Below, piece after piece: positions 48,343 to 60,000 of a stretch of 64,000 nucleotides of DNA. Positions within the stretch are counted from its first letter, which is position 1. The number at the start of each line of letters is the position of its first letter. Made by a program: the position numbers and the translations under genes. Source of the stretch: Xiphias gladius (taxonomy: Eukaryota > Chordata > Actinopteri > Istiophoriformes > Xiphiidae); contig NC_053415.1 of the NCBI RefSeq assembly GCF_016859285.1, forward strand, positions 14,649,501 through 14,713,500, written 5' to 3'. The notes under the pieces were generated by a model. It worked only from the letters and a program-made list of their open reading frames with translations. It was not told the origin of the DNA and searched no databases.

Positions 48343-48791
48343 GATGCTGCATGTACCAAGAAATGTTTCTCCGATTCAGAAGACGTGGACAACATAATTT
48401 TCTTGCAGTCCAACACGTATTCAATACAGAACATGGAGTCATGCTTGAGAGGAAGAAAGAAAGCGCTTCGGTTTGGGTTTTAACATTCATTGTTCAGCCT
48501 CGCATTCATACATGACGCTGTGCTCCCGACTCACACAAGTCCTTGTCAAAGGCTCATCTTACCGGTGAGGTTTACATGTAGCAGACCTGCATGCCGTGTG
48601 TATTTACATGGAGCATCATGGTACCATTTCAGCAACACATAGTCAGATTCAGGGACAGCAGAAGCAGCATTCATCATCATTGTCCCCACTTGATTTGTTT
48701 GATGATTTCCATTCAGCAAAAACAACGGCCTAGCTATTCTACTTAGTAGAAAAATTTAGATAGTATAAAATTAACGATTGGTATTTGAGTG

Positions 48792-48822
<31 letters not shown>

Positions 48823-49446
48823 GTTAATAGGCACATGTATAAAACATATTTATACATTTAAAACCTTGTCGCCCATTGAAGCTTAAAAGTCAAATATAGT
48901 GCTTTTATCTGAACTGTACAATAATCGTTCCTGCAAAAGACTTGTACATGGAAACAGGCAAGTTATACTAGCAAAAATATAAAATGCGTAAAAAGCAGTA
49001 TACATTTGACTTACGTAAATGTGTGCATGATCTGCAACTACATTATATCTGAACAGACTTTTTATACTTATAGCTTCTAGCGTTTTAGTGGTAAAAAATG
49101 TTAGGCTACCTTTTTGGTCACATACCCAACTTTTGTCTTTTTTGACATTCCTCATCCTTCAGTTAAAATGGTTTAAGATGACATTTGTTAAAATATTTGG
49201 GAGAAAACAGTGACGAGAAAAGAAACAGGAGCTACAGTATGAACATAAATCACTACTGGCACCTTGGTCAGCATAGGTACACCCCTGGCACAGTCATGTT
49301 CTGTGATTGTTGGCATTAACACCATGTGACATGAAGAGCATGGCACTATCAGTATATTAAAAAAAAAAAAAAAAAAAAAGGATTTACAGCGTACTGCATG
49401 GTGATGAACTTTATGCTACATGTATTCAGAGCACAGAGCTGCTACC
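48343..49446 (-). other. ppp1r9a: ppp1r9a 3' UTR
   Basis: Non-coding stretch between the neurabin stop codon and its candidate poly(A) signal. It contains two long A-runs on the plus strand (about 48793-48818 and 49360-49379), which are T-runs in the transcript. Confidence 0.55.
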
Positions 49447-52400
49447 TCAGCAGACAGAGTCAGTACTGACTGGCAGCTTTCCACTGCGTCGAACCTCCTT
49501 CTCTCTTTTCTCTCTCTGTTTCTCCAGCTTCTCCTGGGCCTTGCGCATGTCCTTCAGCTTTTTCTTGATAGTTGAACGGTCACTCTGACTTGACACACCA
49601 AGTGCCTGAATGAAAAGATTCTCAGATTTAGGGCAGAATAATACTCATAAACATATTTCTTTATCATGTCAAAAAATAAGTAGAGCAAAGTGGGCTGAAA
49701 CTAATGTTTTTTTTATCACTGATTAATCTGCAGTAGGTTTTATCAAAATATGTTCATCTGGTCTTCGCTGTCAGAAAAAGATGGACAATATCCACAAATC
49801 ACAAGTTCCCAGAACCTGGTACGACATCTTCAGTTTGTTTATTTTGTCCAAACAACAGTGCAAAAACCCTCCGTGTGAAGAGCAAGATGTTCAATTTATA
49901 TAAGGAATATAGGGAAAACCAAAGTGTGGAATATTCATATTTTAGAGGCTGAAGCCAATGCAATTTTGTTTGAAAATATGTGTAATGACTAAATAATAGT
50001 TCTAATTATTGTTACCAATTAATATTTTCTGATGATCGACGATTGATTAACCAACTAATCGTTTCATTGTTTCTGTTGTAAAAGACGACCTTATATGATC
50101 AGTGTGAGTTTTTCCAAACAAGCCCTTTGGATTTTTGTGGGGTCGTAACCAGAAAACTTCACAAACCATTATTCTAATTATGTTTTCTCTTTGAAGATTT
50201 TTGAATGTAACTTTATGATTTTATCCTGATTAAAAAACTGCTTTGATTGGAATCTACATGATATCTTGTCATATATTCAGACAAAATGCCACACAACTGC
50301 AATAATGTGTAGTTCTTTCATCATTCCCATTCAATCTTCTTGTCTTATAATTTTCTCTTCTTGTCCTTAATGTGTATTTTCTCCACTATGGCTGCAGAAA
50401 TGTAAAATATGAATGAGGAATAACAGTGTTATCTCTAGCTGAAAAGCTTATCGGCACAACTATCCTTCTAGTTACATCTTTATACAGGTAATCAAGAGTC
50501 AATTATCGTTATCGAGTGATATATTTTTTTACCTTCAATTTGTCACTATCCAATTGCAAGAGCTGCTGGCCATCCAATCCCTTAGCTGTGAATTCAGGTG
50601 TGTACTGGTCCATATTCATGCCCATCAACCAGTGACACACCTGTTGATTGGTCCATTCAGAGACTGGCCTGTTCTGCCACTGATACTCTCTTCCTGTAGA
50701 TACTGGTTCATCATCCAAAGTCTACAGAGGACAAAGATAATCCAAACAGGTATAAGAAAAATAATCATACTGTTGATGCTTTAGTAAGAGCATAACCATT
50801 GTATACTTTGTTAAAATGATTTCAAATGCTTTTTTCTGAAAATTTCTTTGCAGGATTCTGAAAGTCTGAGTGGGTTCGACCACCTTGTGGCTTTTAGTAT
50901 TTAAGTATTTTGTTTCATATGTACTCTAAAGGAAAACTTATTACTCATGTCTTGTGTCCATAGAAATATAGTTGATGCCTGTAAACAATGTGCAACAGCC
51001 ATTTGATGCCTTGGATCGTATGCGTTAGATAGTTTGGGTCAGCGTTATTAATGCACAGTTACGAGATGATTGGTGAAACGCAGACATTGATCATGTTTTC
51101 CAGTTCATTCATAAAATAACTGAAATGAATACCATTAAATTGTTTCAACTGAATAAACTTATTCTTTCGATAGGTAGGGAAAATGCTGAAAAGCAGTTCA
51201 AGTTAGGGAGAAGGGAGGCTGGGGGGCAAAATAAAGTAAAGCCAACTATAATATGTATACAACAAACAAAAAGGACATGTAGTGGAAGATCAGCTGATGA
51301 GCAAAACTGTGTTCTCCAAGATAGCACTGAGAGAACATGCGTGCAATGACAGCAAAATATCAACATTCCCAGATGCATGTCAATGTTTATCTTCATATGT
51401 TTTACTGAGAGAGACTGAAACACTTGAAAAGAATTGACAATTAAAAAAAAAAAAAAAAAAAAAGAACAGGTGAAACACCACTGAGCAGGCAGCAGAGCAG
51501 TCAACATTGTTCTGTGGTCTGCCAAAGCTTGTAAAGAACATGAAGCACTGGTTGACAGTTCTAACAGGCATAAGTACAAACTATTAACATCACAGCTGAC
51601 TTAAGAAAAGCTAAGCCGCAGGATTTGTTGTAACACAAAAAAAAATAGCTCTAACACACACATGCAGCTCTCTTTTATTCCCTCTCCATTCATGATTAAT
51701 CTCAGCTATAAAAGGGGGGAAGGCTCAAAGAGCATGCTTGAGAATGTCCCCTTCAGCTGCACCAAGGCGTCCCACACTGCTTTTGTGACTGTGCAACAAG
51801 GAGAGCACTCACCTCGCTGGAAGAGAAGATTAAAGTGTGTGAGCGCCCAGACAGATTGGGTTCAGCAACTAACCCAGAGATGTCTGAACTGGGACTGGCA
51901 GCATTAGAATCATCTATGACTGAAAAACTCTGGAACAAGTGGAAACAAGGAACGCATTTACTTAAGTAACAAATGACGAAACAACAGTTCTTTTTCTATA
52001 AGAGACAGACAAATATAATGGTACAGGTGTGAGTGGGGGTAAGAGCAGTGCTGTTTCACAGGGACTGAAATTATGACGATAAATGATTAAAACTGATTAC
52101 AGTGGCAGTAATCCAGGTCATTGATTTAGATTAATGAATAACTGTGATCTTCAACATGTGGAAGGAATGGAGAAGATCAAGTATCTACTACGTAGCACAA
52201 TATTCAGGGTGATTAAAACTTAAACCAATCCACCACCAACTACATTAACAATTTCTACACTACAACAACTAACACTACTTCTAATAAAATAACACAAACA
52301 TACAAATTTCAGGTATGGGGTAATGTTTTCAATTTAGTCGAGAAAGTTCAATTGTTTTTCCAGACACAAATGTGGGCTAAATTTGGAATGAGGGAAATAT

Positions 52401-55400
52401 CCAGACCTGCAGGCTGTTGCACCAGCTATGCGCAAGCGCATGTGCAGTTTAATTTCAGCACAGTGTGAGAATTTAACTATAAAAACAGGCAGCACAATAC
52501 AAGTTAGTTACAGTGTAGCAGTTATTTCTTGACTTTACAGACAAATCCCTGATCAAACTTCGATTAGCTGGTAAAACAAGCCCTAGAAAAACTATTTTTG
52601 GCTTCATCCGTTTTCTCAAAAACAAGCCACAAGGCTTTCTGAATGTGAATAAAAGGAAAATTAGATGACATTATTTTCCTATAACACTACCACATACCCA
52701 CTACAAAAGAAACGGTGATTTATTCATGGGATGCATTGAGGTGAGAAATTATAACTAGCATAGCTGCATTTGTTAGTATTGCTCTAACGTGTCGTCTAAA
52801 ATCAAAGGTAAAACATAAGTGTGTATACTGTACCAAATCTAATGAGCGACTGAATAAAGAGGACCAGGAGAGATTTGTCTGTTTAAAGGAAACATGGTTC
52901 AGTGAGATAAATGTCCAGGCAGGAAAGTACTGACAAAAACTGCCATAATGTACACAGCAAAAGACCCCAAACAATTCTCTTAGTAGTAATTTCTCTATGG
53001 TTCAGCTCATGTCTTGAACTCATTAAACAGAATCGTGGGAACTTCAGCCCAACCACAGCCCATATGACAGCTATCCAGGCGTTTCAGTGGACGGGTTTGA
53101 CGTGTCACTATTTGCAAACTCATTGAAAAGCCACCAAATTCTTCCATGCTATCTCTCGCTGATAGCTAACATATGGATCCAGTTGTTGTAGCCTCTGCAT
53201 GGTGTAGCTTATTTGGAGAACCAGAAAGTGACAGCACATGTCTCTAAACAGTCTACCATTATGTGTCTACTACTTTTACCATTTCAGTGATGCCAAAAAT
53301 ATTTTTTGAAGATGGACAATAAACAATAGCTGTCTTACAGCTGGCCAAATCATCAATGGTGATAACTGGATCACTGAGAGGCATCAGTTCGTGACCCCAC
53401 TGATGAACTAATATCTTAAAGGATACTTACGGTTTATTTCAGCTTTGTGTATGTCCCATAAATGTGGCTATTGTGGCTCTATGGGTCATGCTAACTTTGC
53501 ATTCGCCACATCCATTGTTGAGATTTGGGGAAACATTAACTCAGGCAAAACAACGTATATTAGGGCAACCAGGACAAGCGTTCTACAGCTTTTCCAAATA
53601 AACGTTTCAAACGTTTGTCTGAGTCTGACCCAAAGTAAACACAGAATGCAGCCCCTAGGAACAGCCATTCTGGCTAATTTATAGGGATTTACATCTGGGC
53701 AACTTGCCAGCTGACCTAATAACCCTGCAAATTCATCTGCACACGTCTGTTTGTTTACATGTGTGAGGCTGACTTTCCCTGCTGTTATACTATCTTCCGA
53801 GGAAAAAGCTAAATGAAACGGCGAATTATGCCGTGGATTATTAAGAGGAAGAGTCCTTTCACTGTGGTGGTCAACTGTATTTATTCTTGGCGGCTACATT
53901 CTGTGTTTACTTTGGGTCAGACTCAGAGACAAATGTTTGGAATGTTTATTTAGAAAAGCTGTAGGACCCAGTTGCCCCATTATACGCTGTTTTGCGCAAG
54001 TCCTCCGAATCTCAATAATGGAATAGATGAGTGCAAAGTTAGCACAACACATAGAGCCCCAATAGCCATATTTATGGGAAATGCACCAAGTTGAAATGAA
54101 CCAGAATTTTCCTTTAATGCTGTGCTGGATACAAGTACTCTCTATATCCCATATTTATTTTCACATTAAGTTAGAGAAAGTTAAATACCTTATTCTTGCG
54201 ATCGTGGCTTTGCTCACTGCTGGTCTCAGCTGAAGTGTATGGCAGGCTGCTGCTTGAAGAGGAGGGCTCCCTGTCTCTGTCCCTGTCCCTCTCCTTGTCT
54301 CCAAACCACATGAAAGGCATACAGGTAGGGATGGAGGTCATCGAGTCTGCAGGAGACAGGTTCCCTCCAGACTCCTCCAGTAACTCTGCTGACCCCCTGG
54401 GAATTAGATAAAAAACAAGATACAGTTATAGACACACAGCCTTAACCATGTGAGCGCTTAATATGTCATATATTGCATAAAAAAAGAATCAATGAGTAGT
54501 AACTATCAGATATAGGAGGAAAAAAACAATCAATAACATGAATGTAGAAAACTGGTCCTGTGTACCTCAATATTTATATCCACAGAATAACAGAAATACT
54601 GGAAATACCGCTGTTTTGGTCTTTGTGGAGTTAAACCCTTTATAAATGAGCCTTTGTTATCCAATGAGGGAGTAATATTGCTTCCATTAATAATCCAGTA
54701 ACGACAAGAATTTTGACATTTATCTGTAGCACTTCTAGTAATATTTACATCATCATACTTTATGTAACAATGTACAACTCCAGTTGGAGAAAAGGTCCAC
54801 ACAAAGCCAGATATCTTAGAAATATGAATCACTTTTATATTGTTATAAATAGTATTTAACTCATACTAGTATTACAGTACCTGCTGTCCAAAGATGCTCT
54901 CATTGCCTCCTTGTCATGTTTTTTCCCTTTTCCACCTGACTTCCGTAGGCCACTGTTTTGATCATTGGTGATATTTGATCAGTTAGTACAAAATGGTGGG
55001 AACTTGGAAACAAATAATTGTGATTTCTGTGGACGCCTACCCAAAGTCAGGAAATCGTCTTTTGGGTTTTCCTGCTGGTGAAGGCTCATTTAACTCCTCT
55101 GGAATGAAACCATAATTATCAATCTCAGTAGCAATGTAAGAGAAAGCCTTGCTATTGCAGCCATCACATTTGGGTCTTGCATACCTTTGAGCTCTTTACC
55201 CTTGCCTTTGGATTCCCTCTTCTTGACATTGCGCATGAATCCAGAGGGCGAATGTGGTGAGGAGGTGTCTTTTGGAGGAGACAAAGGAGGACTTCCGCTG
55301 CTTTCAACACTGTCTCCCTGTGATGGTGACAAAGACGGGCTGCTGGAGTGCTCCACCTTACTCTTGGACCCATCTCTGGCCTCGCCTCGAGTATCCTTCT

Positions 55401-56985
55401 GTCCATTCCCAGGATAGCAGACAGGCACTGGGAGGGAAAGGCTCTCCTGGATGGACCTCCTCCTCCTGGAAGATTCCTGCTCCTCCTGCTCATCCTCTTC
55501 TTCAGTTTCCTGTGGAGACAAAGCAAGTTATTTACTAGGACAATGCAAGGAAGAGGGGATAAAAGCTGCTTATATAACAGAAAGCCTTGCTCCTTAGTTC
55601 TGATTGGCTGAGTCATGTAAGTACAACATTGTAGCAATTAGGTATTCAAGGATTTTCCCTAATTTATTTTAGAACAGTTGTGGGTATGTTGAGACAATTC
55701 TGCTTTTTTAGGAAAGGTGCTGCCTTAACTGCACAACAGTGGGTCACACCTGCTAATTTTGTTTCCTGGCAGATTTGAGATTTTTCTAAATTTTGCTTGC
55801 AGAAAGACAGATTAGCAACAGAATAAGTGGCAGTAAAGTTAGCAGCCACCATCACTGCCATAAAAAAATAAAATAATATTATTGTGTTTGGTCAACTTAT
55901 TTACAGTTATGTACAAAGTTAAACATTATTTGAGTTAACAAGCACCCTCCTATTAATGGGAAGCACAGGTTGTGTTTGTCAACATTAGTTTTGATTGTGA
56001 ACATGTCACGATGGGGTTTCATGCTTCATGTTGCACCTTACATTAGGTGACTGACTGCAATGTAACAGTATTAGCTGTTCCTGGCTTACCTGAGAATGAC
56101 TTGAAGCCTCTGTGAGGCTCTCCTTCAGTTTGTTCCGAGATGGAGGCTGGCGTTTGGCTTTCTGAGCCAGCAAGCCTTTCGCCTTATGTGCACTGGTGTC
56201 CAAGCGCTCAGTTTCAGGGACCAACTCCCTCCAGTCTTGTTCTTCTGCAGAGAACAAACAAATGCATATCAAATAAGTCATAAGACACTGTTGTAATTAT
56301 TTACCAGGGTTCACTGGCGTTTATAATGTGCGTTTGTGAATGTTTTACAGATCACGCAGTGAAAATATGACGTGTGTACTTTTGTTTTAAATTTAATTAG
56401 ATTCAAATAGCCCTTTGCACCTAGCAGTGAATCAACAGATTGTGTGTTGGTGACCGAGCCTTGGCTGCTTAGTTTTTCCTCTGCAGCAGAGTCATGACCG
56501 TCCTGATGCTCTGCACCTGAGGCCCCACTGGACTCCAGGACAGCTATCTGTGGACAAACAAACAGCTAGGCTCATTACAGTGTCTCCAGCAAGTCCGCTG
56601 TGGTGTATAAGCACTTTTTTCTGAGCTCGGGTCCAATTACCTTACCCTGTTCTGTAGGCTCTCCAGCTGCTCCTTGTACCACTTGTCTTTTTCATCTAAA
56701 TTTTTTCTCAGCTCCTCCTCTTTCTTCACAAAGTCTATCTCTCTGGGGAGGAAACAAGGAAATGTGGTTTCCCATCAGTCCTTTAGTTTGTAAACATGTT
56801 CTATTTTATGTGATTATAACCAACCACTTAATTCTACTGGCAGATATTCTCTTTACTAAATTACAAGATGTAAAATCAGAGTTTGGACTTGGTTTAAATT
56901 ATATCACTTGTGTGGTTAGGAGACAGTGCAAAACATGAAGAGATATACCTACTGACTGAAATGAGGTCCTGTGTTTTCACTGTTT

Positions 56986-57027
<42 letters not shown>

Positions 57028-60000
57028 TAAAAACAATATTCTACACAAACTTCAGTCAGGTTTCAGGATGCACCATAGTACCAAGTCAGCTTTTCTAAGA
57101 GTGACTGTGTATTTTATTTGTTGCTGTAGACTGAAATTAAGATATTTTAATTCTGATAGCCCTTTATTAGAATGTTAACAGTACATATTATGTTAACATT
57201 GCACTGGTTTGCCTCTTACCTACCTCCCTTTAATTACCTACCTATTTTTCTAAAGCACCAAATAGTTTGATACCAGCTTATAACTCGTAACTACTATTCT
57301 GCTTATATGCCTCTCATGTCTACTGACCAATCACTCCTTTGCATTTCGTGCCCCTAGTTCAAGTCTAATCGATCCAGCATTCTCCATCTTTGTCCCCAGA
57401 CTGCAGAAGAGTCTTCTCTTTTACTGCCATCTTTAAATCATATCTTCAGACATCTTTATTATATAACTGCTTTTGAGTCTAAATAAATGTTATCTTGACC
57501 GTATAATTGCTTATATTCTGTTTATCTTATTTAATGTGTTCCTATGTAATTGCATATTACATGTAACCATTTACGTAAACCACTAAATCCAACAGCAGTG
57601 ACCCCCTCCAACAGTGAAGTGTAGTGTAACTCAGGACAAACTCACTTTTGCTGGTAGTCCTTGAGCAGTTTCTTGGCCTTGTTGTACTTCTTGTCCAGGG
57701 TCTCATACTGGGCCTGAGTCTCAGCTAACTGTTCATTCACAGTCTTACACAGAGCCTGAGCTTCTAGCCAGTAACTCTCCAACTTCAGGATTTTGTCATT
57801 GCCATCCTCGATTTTTAGCTCCAGTGCAGACTCCCTGGCTTCCCACAATGATTTGTCCTCCTCTGATGCCCTTAGCTGTACAGAGATGGTGACATATTAA
57901 CTTCGGTAACATGTTAAATTTAGTTTGTTTAGAAGGTGAGTGTTATCCCATTTTTTTCAACAACTTACAATAAGAGCATCATAATTTCACATACACAGTT
58001 CTATAGTTCAAAGTTGTGATCTTTCTATTAAATTTAAGTGTACAGTCTGCGAAGAGGCTACCCAAACCAATGTGCAATAAGTATCACCAGTATCAGTCAT
58101 TGTGTAGTCATAAGAGTTAAAAATTCAGAGGCAAAATTGCTGCTTAAAAACAAATCAAACAAACAAACACTGTTCTCAAAAACTCCAAATTCCATATATA
58201 CAGTATAATTACTGATGGAAGAAACATCAGAATATACACAGGTTATCAATGTCTACTTTCTGTTTTGTTTCTTATATAATGGTACTTCATTCATGTGTAC
58301 TGACTGTAAGATGTTTTTATTTCTAGTGTGTTTTTGTAAATATCTTGAAAGCAATCCCAAAAACGTTGATTTAATTTCCACCATACCCTTTCCATTAGTT
58401 GATTTATTTCAGCTGTGGCAATGCTGTGTTTGAGCTGCAGCTATGGGAAAAAGATTAAAAAAAATAAATGAGTAAAACATTTGGTAACTGTATGTTATTG
58501 CATCTTTGGTTGTCTAAACAGAATATGGAGACTTTAAGACTCATAGTCATGGTGTGGGTGATACCTCTTTGAATTTGAAGGCCATCTGAGAGCTGTCCAT
58601 GTTAGTTGGCATAAACAAGGCCTCTGAATCAGGCAGCTCAAACACCTCTACATTCCGCCCTGCAGAGAAATTAGAGCCCAGAATCCTCTCATCTGCTCCG
58701 TCCTGGTCCTCATAGCGCTCCTCCTGAAATATATCATCACATATAGCATCACATATTGCAAACACCAACACACCCTACATGCACAGGAACATGCTCAGCA
58801 TGTGTCAACAACACTCCCAGTAGCACAGTTCACCACAGTCTGGAGGGAACATTGTAATCAGTACATCATAACCAAACATCAGTGTGCTGGCCCATGGTGA
58901 GGCACTGCAGGAATTTGGCAACACATGTCTGTCGCATGTCTGTGGCATTGACACATCAACATGAACAACATTCTCAGTGGATAACGAGACTATAAACACA
59001 CCTGCAGACATCAACGCACATTTTGCATAACCACAGAGCCAGTAGAAATGGTGTCTACTTCCTCACTGTAAGTTATGCAATATTCCTTATTCATCTTTGT
59101 TTGCTCTGGTAAATCCCAGCTATATCCCTCTGTCAAAAAGACAGGGACTTGTGGCTACTTGAACTTAAGAAAGCAAACATTTCACAACTCTGGCAGACAG
59201 GCAGTTGAATGAACACTTTTCAAAACAGCAGAATGGTGACACATGGCTTACTCACAGCCAGCTGTTCATTTTCTGATTGAGCTAGGTGGGACTGGACTGG
59301 GCATGGCAAAAGGGCTACTGCAGGAGTTATTGTTAATAGCTTTAATGTCAACATCCAAGTATTAATACGACTGAGAAAAATCAGATTTTTTTGAATAGCT
59401 CCAATATGTCTGACTTAATCATAAGTGTGTGCCTGAAAACCAGACAAATATTGCTGCCTTACATCACCTGTTGTCAAATATCATTAAACCAATATTTAAC
59501 ATATGTGGTTTTATATTATTATAGCACAGTATTTTAATACTCATACAATAATCCTGATCGAGTGGACACTCACAAGTCCTATACATTGAAATCTCAACCA
59601 TCTCTTCCATCCATCCCATGTAACATGAACATGGCATAAGGCTGAGCAAAAACTGTCCAGTTAACTCACTTCCTCTGTGGAGTGTTCATAGGGATCATCC
59701 AAGTGCTGCTGCTGCTGCTGCTGGTTTTTCTCCTGCTCCAGTGTCTCGCTTATGAGGCGCGCTACCTCGCTTTGTGTCCCTGGCTTCTCCCTTCCAATCA
59801 GAAACCTGTTTTTGAAATGCAATGTGTTAGTTAACCAATTTAATGGGATATTTTATATATTGCCTGGAAATACCACATTGCAGCTTTTGTCATGTCTTAC
59901 TCACTCACTACAGGGAAAGGAAAATTTTGGGATGTAGTTTAGGCCTGACCCTGTAATGTGTGCATATTTAATTTCCCTACGATAAATCATTAACATGCCA

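Noticed and set aside
53445..53684. 79-codon and 60-codon frames on opposite strands
   Set aside because: They lie wholly within the left arm of the foldback element and have no protein signature.
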